Source: JBOHCT01 sp050699055
GTDB taxonomy: Bacteria; Actinomycetota; Actinomycetes; Streptosporangiales; JBOHCT01
DNA length: 57,870 nucleotides
Assembly (NCBI GenBank): GCA_050699055.1
Contig: JBOHCT010000001.1
Location: 1 to 57,870, forward strand
Reading direction: 5' to 3'
Shown: positions 43,232-50,891 of the stretch, in pieces
Numbering within the stretch: position 1 is the first letter of the stretch
How the letters are laid out: every line of letters begins with the position of its first letter
The notes under the pieces: generated by a model
The model's input: only the letters and a program-made list of their open reading frames with translations
Told to the model about the DNA's origin: nothing
Database searches by the model: none
Program-made: the position numbers and the translations under genes

Positions 43232-44064
43232 TGCTGCTCACGATCGATGTCGGCAATACCCAAACCGTCCTCGGCCTTTTCGAGGGCGAGGAGCTCATCC
43301 GGTCGTGGCGGGTCAAGACCGATGCTCGCGACACCGCGGACGAGCTCGCGTTCCTCTGGCGGGGCCTGCTCGACGGCTACAAGGTCACGGGGATCTCGGC
43401 CTGCTCGACAGTCCCCGCGGTACTGCACGAGGTGCGTGCGCTCATCGAGCGCTACTACGTCGACCTGCCGGCCCTCATCGTCGAGCCGGGGGTCCGTACG
43501 GGCGTCCCGCTGCACTACGACAACCCGAAGGAGGTCGGCGCCGATCGCCTGATGAACACCCTCGCCGCCTACCATCTCTACGGCGGCCCGGCGATCGTCG
43601 TCGACTTCGGGACGTCGACGAACTTCGACGTCGTGTCGGCGAAGGGGGAGTTCCTCGGCGGGGCGCTCGCCCCTGGCATCGAGATCTCCGTCGACGCGCT
43701 GGCCCGCCGCGCGGCGCGGCTGCTCAAGGTCGAGGTCGCTCGACCGCGTTCCGTCATCGGAAAGAACACGGTCGAGGCCCTGCAGTCCGGCCTGCTGTAC
43801 GGCTTCGCGGGGCAGGTCGACGGCGTCGTGCGCCGGATCGTCGCGGAGCTCGGGGTGCCGGCGCGCGTGGTCGCTACCGGCGGGTTGGCTCCGATGGTCG
43901 TCGAGGAGAGCGAGACGATCGAGGGTCACGAGCCCGACCTCACGCTGATCGGCCTGCGCCTGGTCTACGAGCGCAACACCGCCCCCGCCCCCACCTCCGA
44001 CGCGGGACGCCCAGGACGCCCCCACCTCCCGCCGATCTTGAGGAAATCGGGGGGTTACTCGTGA
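43231..44064 (+). CDS. coaX: Type III pantothenate kinase
   Basis: A 277-aa kinase starting CoA synthesis. The phosphate loop is DVGNTQTVLG at residues 5-14, the pantothenate-binding block GADRLMNTLAAYHLYGG, and the ATPase-fold motif IVVDFGTSTNFDVV; YGFAGQVDGVVRRI follows. It starts on the last base of the panC stop. The final ten residues (PILRKSGGYS) and the stop are encoded by a 64-bp palindromic repeat, which appears to have replaced the native C-terminus. Confidence 0.96.
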   Translation: MLLTIDVGNTQTVLGLFEGEELIRSWRVKTDARDTADELAFLWRGLLDGYKVTGISACSTVPAVLHEVRALIERYYVDLPALIVEPGVRTGVPLHYDNPKEVGADRLMNTLAAYHLYGGPAIVVDFGTSTNFDVVSAKGEFLGGALAPGIEISVDALARRAARLLKVEVARPRSVIGKNTVEALQSGLLYGFAGQVDGVVRRIVAELGVPARVVATGGLAPMVVEESETIEGHEPDLTLIGLRLVYERNTAPAPTSDAGRPGRPHLPPILRKSGGYS

Positions 44065-44093
44065 GTTAGCACCCGATAACTTCAAGATCGGCG
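44030..44093. repeat. 64-bp palindromic repeat, copy 2 (overlaps coaX end)
   Basis: The same palindrome as 31941-32004: CGCCGATCTTGA at the left end, TTCAAGATCGGCG at the right, and GGGGTTACTCGTGAGT in the middle. The coaX stop TGA lies in its centre at 44062-44064. Confidence 0.88.
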
Positions 44094-44146
44094 AGGTACG
44101 GCGACACTAGGGTGGACACAGGAGTCATTCCGAAAGGAGGTGCGTC

Positions 44147-44431
44147 GTGGAGCTCTTGGATGACGCCGCGATCGAGGGTGGTGTGGCTAAGCTGCGGGGC
44201 TGGGCGCGCAGCGGCGACGCCATTGTCAAGGTCTACGAGCACAAGGACTTCCGCGAGGCGATCGGCTTCGTGGACAAGGTCGCGGATGCCGCGGAGGAGG
44301 CCGGTCATCACCCGGACATCGACATCCGGTGGAACAAGGTGACGATGTCGTTCACCACCCACGCGGCGGGCGGGCTCACCAAGAACGACTTCGCCATGGC
44401 GGGCAAGGTCGAGGAGATCGCGAAGGGCTGA
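44147..44431 (+). CDS. 4a-hydroxytetrahydrobiopterin dehydratase (PCD/DCoH)
   Basis: A 94-aa pterin-4a-carbinolamine dehydratase. The active-site motif is EEAGHHPDIDIRWNKV, with the paired His and a downstream His in SFTTHAAGGLT. It recycles pterin cofactor after aromatic hydroxylases. GTG 44147 follows AAAGGAGG at 44133-44140. No hydroxylase lies in the window. Confidence 0.93.
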   Translation: MELLDDAAIEGGVAKLRGWARSGDAIVKVYEHKDFREAIGFVDKVADAAEEAGHHPDIDIRWNKVTMSFTTHAAGGLTKNDFAMAGKVEEIAKG

Positions 44432-44453
44432 CGCGGCCCGGTAACCTCGGGGC

Positions 44454-45947
44454 GTGACCGATCACCCCTCGTACGACGATCTCCCGGAGCAGGCGCGCGT
44501 ACGGCGGGAGAAGCTCGATCGACTGCGTGCCGCCGGCGTCGATCCCTACCCCGTAGGCTTTCCACGTACAGTCTCGATCGGCGGCCTCAGGGAGCGGTAC
44601 CGGAGCCTGCCCGCGGACACCGGTACGGGCGAGCGGGTCGGCGTCGTCGGACGGGTCATGCTGTCACGCACCTCGGGGAAGCTGTGCTTCGCCACGATCC
44701 GCGACGGCACGGGCGACCTCCAGGTGATGGTCTCCCTCGACAGGATCGGGGCCGAGCACCTGGCTGCCTGGAAGCACGACGTCGACCTGGGCGACCACAT
44801 CGGCGTCGAGGGGGAAGTGATCACCTCACGCCGCGGCGAGCTGTCGGTCCTGGCCGAGCGGTACGCGATCATCTCCAAGGGCCTGCGTCCGCTGCCGGAG
44901 AAGCACAGAGGCCTCGCCGACCTCGAGGCGCGGGTGCGCCAGCGCTACGTCGACCTGATCGTCAACCCGGAGTCTCGCCGCATGCTGGAGATCCGCAGCG
45001 CGTCCGTACGGGCCCTGCGGGACTCCATGGAGGGCCGCGGCTTCCTCGAGGTGGAGACGCCGATGCTCCAGGCGATCCACGGCGGGGCGAACGCCAGGCC
45101 GTTCGCCACCCATATCAACGCCTACGACATGCCGCTCTACCTGCGCATCGCCGTCGAGCTGTATCTCAAGCGGCTCGTCGTCGGCGGCGTCGAGCGGGTC
45201 TTCGAGATCGGCCGCGACTTCCGCAACGAGGGCGTCGACTCGAGCCACAACCCCGAGTTCACCATGCTCGAGTGCTACCAGGCGTACGCCGACTACGACG
45301 TCATGCAGACCCTCACCCGGGAGCTGATCCAGGAAGCGGCGCGGAAGGCGTACGGCTCGACCGTCGTGCGCCACGCCGACGGGACCGAGCACGACCTCGG
45401 CGGACAGTGGCGGACCCGCCCGGTCCACGAGGCGGTCGGCGATGCCCTCGGTGAGGAGGTCACCCCCGACACGCCCGCCGAGCGGCTGCGCGAGTTGTCC
45501 GCGAAGGCCGACGTCCCGCTCGACCCGTCGTGGGGCCGCGGCGACGTCCTGCTGGAGATGTACGAGCGGCTCGTTGAGGAGCGCACCGTCGAGCCGACGT
45601 TCTACCGCGACTTCCCGACCGAGGTCTCCCCGCTCACTCGACAGCACCGTAAGGACCCGCGGCTCGCGGAGCGTTGGGACCTGGTGGCCTTCGGCGCGGA
45701 GATCGGCACGGCGTACTCCGAGCTGGTCGACCCGGTCGAGCAGCGTCGCCGGCTCACCGAGCAGTCGCTGCGCGCCGCGGGCGGCGACGCCGAGGCCATG
45801 CAGCTCGACGAGGATTTCCTGCGGGCACTCGAGTACGGCATGCCGCCGACCGGCGGCATGGGCATGGGGGTCGAGCGGATGCTGATGATGTTCACCGGAG
45901 CGAACATCCGCGAGACGATCCTCTTCCCGCTCGTCCGCCCGGAGTAG
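44454..45947 (+). CDS. lysS: Lysyl-tRNA synthetase, class II
   Basis: A 497-aa enzyme. An OB-fold anticodon-binding domain lies at about residues 55-150 (GVVGRVMLSRTSGKLCFATI). Class II motif 1 is FLEVETPMLQ, motif 2 is RVFEIGRDFRNEGVDSSHNP with EFTMLECYQAYADY, and motif 3 is GGMGMGVERMLMMF near the end. GTG 44454 lies shortly after the dehydratase gene. The copy looks complete and housekeeping. Confidence 0.97.
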   Translation: MTDHPSYDDLPEQARVRREKLDRLRAAGVDPYPVGFPRTVSIGGLRERYRSLPADTGTGERVGVVGRVMLSRTSGKLCFATIRDGTGDLQVMVSLDRIGAEHLAAWKHDVDLGDHIGVEGEVITSRRGELSVLAERYAIISKGLRPLPEKHRGLADLEARVRQRYVDLIVNPESRRMLEIRSASVRALRDSMEGRGFLEVETPMLQAIHGGANARPFATHINAYDMPLYLRIAVELYLKRLVVGGVERVFEIGRDFRNEGVDSSHNPEFTMLECYQAYADYDVMQTLTRELIQEAARKAYGSTVVRHADGTEHDLGGQWRTRPVHEAVGDALGEEVTPDTPAERLRELSAKADVPLDPSWGRGDVLLEMYERLVEERTVEPTFYRDFPTEVSPLTRQHRKDPRLAERWDLVAFGAEIGTAYSELVDPVEQRRRLTEQSLRAAGGDAEAMQLDEDFLRALEYGMPPTGGMGMGVERMLMMFTGANIRETILFPLVRPE

Positions 45948-46002
45948 ATCCCCTCTGCTATCGGTCCCGAGTGTCCCTCCTCTCGCGCCGACGGGGTGGG
46001 GG

Positions 46003-47037
46003 TCAGGTGGACTCGCGGACGATGAGCTCAGGCTGGAAGACCACGTGCCGATGCGTGTGGTGGCCGGTGTCCTCGGCTTCGTTCAGGGCGGGCTCGGCCG
46101 CCGTCTGGCCGAGCAGCAGTCGCGGCTGGCGTACGGACGTCATGGGCACGGCGGCCGATGCCGCGAACTCGATGTCGTCGTAGCCGACCACCGCGGTGTC
46201 CTTGGGGATACCGACCCCGTCTTCCAGCAGGGTACGCATCACGCCGAGGGCGAGGAGATCGTTGGCGCAGAACACAGCCGTCGGCGGGGAGCCCGACGCG
46301 AGGAGGCGCCTGCCGGCGTCCCTGCCCGCGCCAGCGTTCATCGCGGGCTGCTCGACGGCGGCGAGCGCGTCCTCGCTCAGGCTGGCCCGGCGCAGCGCGC
46401 GCACCGCACCCTCGCGCCGGTCGCGGCACTGCTTGATTGCCAGCGGCCCGGTGACGTAGGTGAAGGCCCGGTGCCCCTTCCGGAGCAGATGGCTGGCCGC
46501 GAGGTCGCCGCCGGCGATGTCATCGATGGAGACCGAGCACTGGTCGGACCTGCTCGACTGACGGTCGAGCAGGACGACGGCCATGCCGCGGCGATGCAGC
46601 TGGACGAGTCGCTCGTGCGAAACATCGATCGGGGTGATGAGGAGCGCCTGTACCCGCTGCTCCTCGAGCAGAGCAAGGTAACGCCGCTCGCTTTCGCCGG
46701 AGTCGTCGCTGCTGCAGAGAATGACGGCGAGCCCCTCATTGCCGGCCGTGACGCTGACCCCACGGGCTACGTCGGTGAAGAAGGGGTTGGCCACGTCCAG
46801 GACGACCAGGCCGATGGTACGACTGCGACCAGCCCTCAGCTGGCGTGCCGACTCGTTTCGCACGAACCCGAGGTCATCGATGGCCGCGAGAACTCTGCCC
46901 CGGGTGCCTTCGGACACGAGATCAGGGTGGTTGAGGACATTGGAGACCGTGCCAACGGACACTCCCGCCCGCGCCGCGACTTCGCGGATGCTGGTGGAAC
47001 GACCCAAGGCCCCCTGCACTATCCCCGTTTGCGTCAT
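46003..47037 (-). CDS. LacI-family transcriptional regulator
   Basis: A 344-aa repressor. The N-terminal helix-turn-helix with hinge is TSIREVAARAGVSVGTVSNV, then LNHPDLVSE and RQLRAGRSRTIGLVV. The periplasmic-binding-protein-like effector domain follows (about residues 75-335). A sugar or nucleoside is the usual inducer. The exact start is uncertain: ATG 47037 or a nearer GTG/TTG before the STSIREVA segment. The candidate operator is at 47133-47144, but no sugar genes adjoin it. Confidence 0.92.
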   Translation of the reverse strand: MTQTGIVQGALGRSTSIREVAARAGVSVGTVSNVLNHPDLVSEGTRGRVLAAIDDLGFVRNESARQLRAGRSRTIGLVVLDVANPFFTDVARGVSVTAGNEGLAVILCSSDDSGESERRYLALLEEQRVQALLITPIDVSHERLVQLHRRGMAVVLLDRQSSRSDQCSVSIDDIAGGDLAASHLLRKGHRAFTYVTGPLAIKQCRDRREGAVRALRRASLSEDALAAVEQPAMNAGAGRDAGRRLLASGSPPTAVFCANDLLALGVMRTLLEDGVGIPKDTAVVGYDDIEFAASAAVPMTSVRQPRLLLGQTAAEPALNEAEDTGHHTHRHVVFQPELIVREST

Positions 47038-47085
47038 TGTGGCACGAAGATCCTGTCCCGCTACGTCACATTCCGCTTAAGGCCC

Positions 47086-47114
47086 TTGACGCACCGTCAG
47101 ACTGGTCCTAGCGT
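47086..47114 (+). promoter_or_regulatory. Candidate promoter facing away from the LacI gene
   Basis: TTGACG (47086-47091), a 17-bp spacer and TAGCGT (47109-47114). It is followed about 18 bp later by the LacI-type operator, the arrangement of a repressed promoter. Confidence 0.5.
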
Positions 47115-47132
47115 CACCGCAAGCGTCTATCT

Positions 47133-47144
47133 TGAAACGATTCA
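47133..47144. promoter_or_regulatory. LacI-type operator
   Basis: TGAAACGATTCA has LacI-family half-sites TGAA/TTCA around a central CG. It lies just downstream of the candidate promoter and 96 bp from the LacI gene start. Confidence 0.55.
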
Positions 47145-47391
47145 CGGGTCGGCTACGTGACCCGGGGAGGCCAGGTGGAGGGTGCGAGCACCGGAGCGGC
47201 CCATGGCCCGGAACTGGGTGTACTGGGCCCGGCGGTGGCGCTCCACCCTGCCTCCGTCCCTGGCGCTGTCATCCTCGCGCCCGTTCGCCCAGACTCTACG
47301 TCGCGGCCCGTCGAGCCACGGCCAGACACTCGCCGTCTGCCCGGTCGCATGGGGTCGATTATTGGCATGGCGCCGGAACTGGGTCTGGGTG
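47145..47391. other. Intergenic stretch without a recognised gene
   Basis: Between the LacI operator and the 20-bp palindrome the sequence has open frames (for example from GTG 47157) but no homology, domain or codon pattern I can support. A gene repressed by the LacI protein would be expected here and is not visible. It may be eroded or be a long leader. Confidence 0.4.
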
Positions 47392-47411
47392 GTACGACAA
47401 CGTTGTCGTAC
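47392..47411. promoter_or_regulatory. Perfect 20-bp palindrome upstream of the LuxR-HTH gene
   Basis: GTACGACAACGTTGTCGTAC is identical on both strands over all 20 bases. It sits 120 bp before the orphan LuxR-type gene and is a strong operator candidate for a dimeric regulator, perhaps that protein itself. Confidence 0.6.
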
Positions 47412-47530
47412 ACAGTAGACATGTATCCCGAGGGATCAGTCCGTCACGGTTCCCGTTTCCGGGGCCAGGTCGTGTTGCCCACGTACACACGTGTGAGGTG
47501 GGGTGTTTCGGAGGAGCAGGGAGGTCAGGA

Positions 47531-47758
47531 GTGAAGCAGGCAGTTCTGGAGCGACAGCTCCTCTCGCCGCAGCTCGGCGAGGAGGAGATCGAGCTCCTTT
47601 CTCACCTAGCGAGTGGCATGACAGCCGACGTCGCGGCCCGTCGCCTGGATCTGAGCTCGCGGACGCTTCGCCGCAGGGTACGGGCGATCTGCGACAAGCT
47701 CGATGTCAACACTCCGATTGAGGCGGTGGTCTGGGCGGCCAAACGCGGCTTCATCTAG
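47531..47758 (+). CDS. Orphan LuxR-type HTH protein
   Basis: A 75-aa protein that is essentially only a LuxR/GerE helix-turn-helix: EEEIELLSHLASGMTADVAA, RRLDLSSRTLRRRVRAICDK, then LDVNTPIEAVVWAAKRGFI. There is no receiver or ligand domain in this frame. GTG 47531 is chosen for GGGAGG at 47518-47523. The open frame continues upstream to 47132 but without recognisable protein character. It may be a free DNA-binding protein or the tail of a decayed regulator. Confidence 0.7.
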   Translation: MKQAVLERQLLSPQLGEEEIELLSHLASGMTADVAARRLDLSSRTLRRRVRAICDKLDVNTPIEAVVWAAKRGFI

Positions 47759-47930
47759 TGGGCGTGGTCGAACTGAGCGGCGCGCCGACGAGCCTGGCGG
47801 TCTCGGACCCCGCCCCGTCGCCAAGATCCCCGCAGGACGGCCCCGACAGGAGCGACTCGCACACCGGGCGCGATGGGTACCCCCTCCACCCACCGTCCGC
47901 GGCCCACGCGAGAGCGTTCTTGGGCGCCGA

Positions 47931-47975
47931 CCCGGTGAAGGGCACCCGACACGCGACCGTGTGCCCTTCACCGGG
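47931..47975. terminator. 15-bp perfect stem-loop between the LuxR-HTH and Imm1-like genes
   Basis: CCCGGTGAAGGGCAC (47931-47945) is inverted exactly at 47961-47975 around a 15-nt loop. It could end the LuxR-HTH transcript or act as a leader structure for the Imm1-like gene 53 bp downstream. Confidence 0.6.
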
Positions 47976-48027
47976 CCCCAGACACAATTCGCCGCAGGAG
48001 CAACGGAGCCGCGATCGTTCTTCTAAC

Positions 48028-48465
48028 ATGACCCCCCGCAGGCTCCGCGACCGCGTGGATGGCAAACACATGATGATGCTGAGCTGGGATGAGCGCGGTA
48101 GCCTCGCGCCCGTCTCGTCGAAAGAGGAGCTCGACCGCCTGCTCGATGACGTCAGCGGTCAGGCGGCCGATGGCGGCAGCCCGTGCATGGCGACGATGCT
48201 CGACGCCGACGACCCCGAGGGACCCGCGCTGTCGATCGGTTGCGGTGCCTCCGTGAGCGTGGCGGTGTGGCAGTTGCCGTCCGCTCCGACATCCCTTGTC
48301 AGCCACGGCGAGGCCGAACGGGAGCCGCTCGTCTTCTCCTACTGCGGCGAGGACGCGACGTATGACCCGCCGGCCGCGATCCCCAACGCCCAGGCGCGGG
48401 AAGCGATGCGCGCCTTCTACGCAACCGGTACCCGTCCCGACACCTTCGCCTGGCGGGAGCCCTAG
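48028..48465 (+). CDS. Imm1-like immunity-family protein
   Basis: A 145-aa protein from ATG 48028, or 131 aa from ATG 48070. It resembles the Imm1 family: SSKEELDRLLDDVSG, GPALSIGCGASVSVAVWQLP, a mid-protein FSYCGED, and the closing NAQAREAMRAFYATGTRPDT with FAWREP. Imm1 proteins neutralise secreted deaminase/nuclease toxins, or occur as orphans in actinomycetes. No toxin gene adjoins. The start is uncertain as neither candidate has a clear ribosome-binding site. Its TAG stop is the first triplet of the hairpin element copy B. Confidence 0.65.
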   Translation: MTPRRLRDRVDGKHMMMLSWDERGSLAPVSSKEELDRLLDDVSGQAADGGSPCMATMLDADDPEGPALSIGCGASVSVAVWQLPSAPTSLVSHGEAEREPLVFSYCGEDATYDPPAAIPNAQAREAMRAFYATGTRPDTFAWREP

Positions 48466-48626
48466 TGTCGCGTGTCGGAGGTCCTTTGCCAGTGGCGGTG
48501 ATCCAGGCGGATGGATCGCAAGGCGGAGGAAGGAGGCGCAGTGGGCCCTGCGTCGAGTGACGACAACGCGGCGAGGCGCCGCCTGGGCGTCGCCAGGGTG
48601 AAGAAGACTTCCGGCACGCGACACTA
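48463..48626. repeat. Hairpin element, copy B (conserved core 48518-48568)
   Basis: A 164-bp element. The 21-base ends (48463-48483 and 48606-48626) are inverted repeats with two mismatches. Inner CCAGGCGG and CCGCCTGG also pair, as do TGGCG and CGCCA. The core matches copy A (28359-28408) almost base for base, yet the arms are different sequences. It begins at the stop codon of the Imm1-like gene and ends with CTA, the reverse of TAG. Confidence 0.8.
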
Positions 48627-48721
48627 GCTCAACACAGTCCAGCCCAGCGGGCCCAGCCGGCGCCTCGTCGGGCTGAATATGCACCCGTGCACGCGACAGC
48701 CGCCACGGAGGCACACTTCAG

Positions 48722-48747
48722 CCCGCCGCGGGCTGTCCCGCGGCGGG
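48722..48747 (-). terminator. Terminator-like hairpin after the NlpC/P60 gene
   Basis: CCCGCCGCGGG (48722-48732) and CCCGCGGCGGG (48737-48747) form a perfect 11-bp stem with a 4-nt loop, about 50 bp beyond the stop of the minus-strand NlpC/P60 gene. Confidence 0.65.
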
Positions 48748-48795
48748 GCGGCGCAGGGCCCCGAGGGGGTGGGCGCCGAAGGCGCGTCCGGGCCC

Positions 48796-49899
48796 CTACG
48801 CCACGCGGACGGCTCCCGAGTAATCTCCCCCGCCGTCAACCGGCTCCACCTGAACCGTGGTCCCCGTGTAGGGCGCGTTGATCATCTTGCCGTTACCGAC
48901 GTAGATGCCGACGTGGTGATGGTCGGGGTAGTAGAACACAAGGTCGCCGGGCTGCAGCTCGCTGCGGGAGACGTGCGGCCCAGCGGTCCACAGCGCGCCC
49001 GTGTAGTGGGGAAGGCTGATACCCACCTGTTTGTACGACCAGACCACCAGCCCGGAGCAGTCGAACGAGTCGGGCCCCGCGGCGCCCCATACGTAAGGAG
49101 TCCCGATCTTGCTGAGCGCGGCCTGCGCCGCCGCCGCCCCCTTGCCCGACCCCGGGACGCTCGGGCCTGAGGAGGCAGACGACGGGTCGGTCGTCGCGGC
49201 CGTCGCGGTCGTCGCGCTCCGGCTGGCGCGCTCCTGCTGACGCTCCTCGATCCGCTGCTGACGCTGGCGTTCAAGTGCCTTCAGGTGAGCGAGCTCCTGC
49301 TGGGACTCGCCCAGCAGGTGCTTGATGCGCCGTTTCTTCGCGCCGAGGTCGCTGGTGATCTTCTTGACCTTCGCGGCCCGGTGCCTGGCCTCGGCCGCCA
49401 CCTGCTTGCTGCGTGCGAGCTCATCGCGCAGTTCCCGCAGCTTGGCGGAGTTCTGCCGGCTCAGCTGCCCGAACGTGGCCGCGCGGTCGACGAGGTCTTG
49501 CGGGCTGTCGACGGACGACAGCATCTGAACAGCCGGACTTACCGAGCCCGCCTTGTACTGCGCGGCGGCGATACGACCGACCTGCGCCCGTGCTTTCTCC
49601 GCCCGCTTCCGCAGGTCCTCGGCCCGCTGCCGGGTCCTGCGCGCTTCGCGTCTCGCCCTGGCGAGCTTGAGCTTCTGACCGTTGTACCGCTCAGTGACCA
49701 CTTCCGCCTTGTTCGCGAGCTTCTCGACCTTCGCGCGGAGGTCGTGAATGCTCGGCTTTGGCTCCGCCCGTACCGCACCGCCCGGGACGAGGGCGATCAC
49801 CAGACCGGCGACGCACGCGCCGACGCCGAGATGTCGGGCGAGCCGAGTGGGGTGGTACCAGGGACTGCGCGACTCCGAGCTTTGGCTCGAACGCTGCAC
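48796..49899 (-). CDS. Secreted NlpC/P60 endopeptidase under riboswitch control
   Basis: A 367-aa exported cell-wall hydrolase. The signal segment is VGACVAGLVIALVPGGAVRA. A coiled coil rich in Arg, Lys, Glu and Ala follows (about residues 50-215), then a Thr/Ala/Ser linker and an NlpC/P60 domain from about 245. The Cys is in PDSFDCSGLVVWSY and the His in DHHHVGIYVGNGKM. The architecture matches the paralogue at 22512. The start is GTG 49899 after GAGGAG. A c-di-AMP riboswitch lies directly upstream, so its expression should fall or rise with c-di-AMP, as for other cell-wall hydrolases in actinomycetes. Confidence 0.93.
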   Translation of the reverse strand: MQRSSQSSESRSPWYHPTRLARHLGVGACVAGLVIALVPGGAVRAEPKPSIHDLRAKVEKLANKAEVVTERYNGQKLKLARARREARRTRQRAEDLRKRAEKARAQVGRIAAAQYKAGSVSPAVQMLSSVDSPQDLVDRAATFGQLSRQNSAKLRELRDELARSKQVAAEARHRAAKVKKITSDLGAKKRRIKHLLGESQQELAHLKALERQRQQRIEERQQERASRSATTATAATTDPSSASSGPSVPGSGKGAAAAQAALSKIGTPYVWGAAGPDSFDCSGLVVWSYKQVGISLPHYTGALWTAGPHVSRSELQPGDLVFYYPDHHHVGIYVGNGKMINAPYTGTTVQVEPVDGGGDYSGAVRVA

Positions 49900-49916
49900 G
49901 GACGCTCCTCTCCTTC

Positions 49917-50046
49917 GCGCCTACCGGGTTAGCTGACGGGTTCGGGCCGGAGATCGCCCTACCGCACGGCTGAACCGCGCGGACTCACCCCAGGGAACTG
50001 GGTCCCCGGCTCCCCGGAGCCTTGGCCTCCAGGGACTCGGCGTTGT
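49917..50046 (-). ncRNA. ydaO-type c-di-AMP riboswitch
   Basis: Reading the minus strand 5' to 3', the ydaO/yuaA hallmarks appear in order: GGGAGCCGGGGACCCA, then CTGGGGTGAGTCCGCG, a variable stem, and the highly conserved CCCGAACCCGTCAGCTAACC (about 49924-49947) with GGTAGGCG at the 3' end. The ribosome-binding site and GTG start of the NlpC/P60 gene follow within 20 nt, so it is correctly placed for cis control. This class is known upstream of such hydrolases in actinobacteria. Confidence 0.9.
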
Positions 50047-50301
50047 CCTTTCTCGATCAATAGCCTGTCGCACGTTAGTGGAGCGGTGTGGGGCGCTCAA
50101 CCGAAACGGCCTTTTACGGACATGACATGTTCGCGTTCGCCCGATAATTCACTTAGTGTCGTTTTCGCCGCGTTTCCGCGGTCGCACGACGCACTTCTCC
50201 TTGGCCCCGCGGGCCGTCCGCCTGGCTCACGGGGGCACAGAGCACGTCCCGACGCGACACTTGAGACTCGCCGCCGTGAGCTCCGATAGGCTGCGCGTTC
50301 C
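50047..50301. other. Divergent intergenic stretch between riboswitch and acetyltransferase gene
   Basis: About 250 bp that should hold the promoter of the riboswitch transcript (leftward) and of the acetyltransferase gene (rightward). A locally AT-richer part lies near 50120-50170. No gene seen. Confidence 0.4.
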
Positions 50302-50799
50302 GTGGAGGTGGCCATCCGGCGAGCCCGTACGCGTGATGTCAGGGACGTCCGTCGCCTCATCGACCGGTACGCGCCGCGCGGTGCCCTACTCGATAAGCCC
50401 ACGGTCGCGCTCTATGAGGACGTCCAGGAGTTCTGGGTCGCGGAAGGCGACGGTGACGTCGTGGGCTGCGGGGCCCTGCACGTCCTGTGGGAGGATCTCG
50501 CCGAGGTCCGCACGATCGCCGTGGCTCCCGGTCTCACGCGTCACGGGATCGGGCACCTGCTGCTGGACAGCCTGCTGGATGTCGCGCGCACCCTTGGGGT
50601 CCATCGGATCTTCGTACTCACCTTCGAGGCCGAGTTCTTCGCCCGCCACGGCTTCCGGCCCATCCAGGGCATTCCGATCTCCCCGAGGGTCTACGAGGAG
50701 CTGCTGCGTTCGTACGACGAGGGGGTTGCGGAGTTCCTCGACCTCGAGCGGGTCAAGCCCAACACGCTGGGGAACACCCGCATGCTGCTCCACCTCTGA
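50302..50799 (+). CDS. argA: GNAT N-acetyltransferase, ArgA-like (N-acetylglutamate synthase)
   Basis: A 165-aa GNAT-fold enzyme like the short actinobacterial amino-acid acetyltransferases. AIRRARTRDVRDVRRLIDRY opens it, the acetyl-CoA loop is TIAVAPGLTRHGIGHLLLDS, and FEAEFFARHGFRPIQGIPIS near the C-terminus is the diagnostic ArgA-type block. It would make N-acetylglutamate for arginine synthesis. GTG 50302 or 50308 are both possible. It is convergent with the large helicase gene. Confidence 0.85.
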   Translation: MEVAIRRARTRDVRDVRRLIDRYAPRGALLDKPTVALYEDVQEFWVAEGDGDVVGCGALHVLWEDLAEVRTIAVAPGLTRHGIGHLLLDSLLDVARTLGVHRIFVLTFEAEFFARHGFRPIQGIPISPRVYEELLRSYDEGVAEFLDLERVKPNTLGNTRMLLHL

Positions 50800-50891
50800 G
50801 ATCCGGTCTTGTCGTCCAGGTGAGCCAGTATTCGCCGGCTCCGACCACAGACACGGGTCAGGGCCGACGCCCGCGAGGTTCACCAAGAAGC

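Noticed and set aside
47157..47534. 125-codon open frame upstream of the LuxR-HTH gene
   Set aside because: It has a GTG start but no recognisable domain, a weak ribosome-binding site, and contains a perfect regulatory palindrome; not enough to call a gene.
47758..48027. 90-residue N-terminal extension of the Imm1-like protein
   Set aside because: The extension is Pro/Ser/Arg-rich, spans a perfect stem-loop and has no homology; ATG 48028 or 48070 is more likely.
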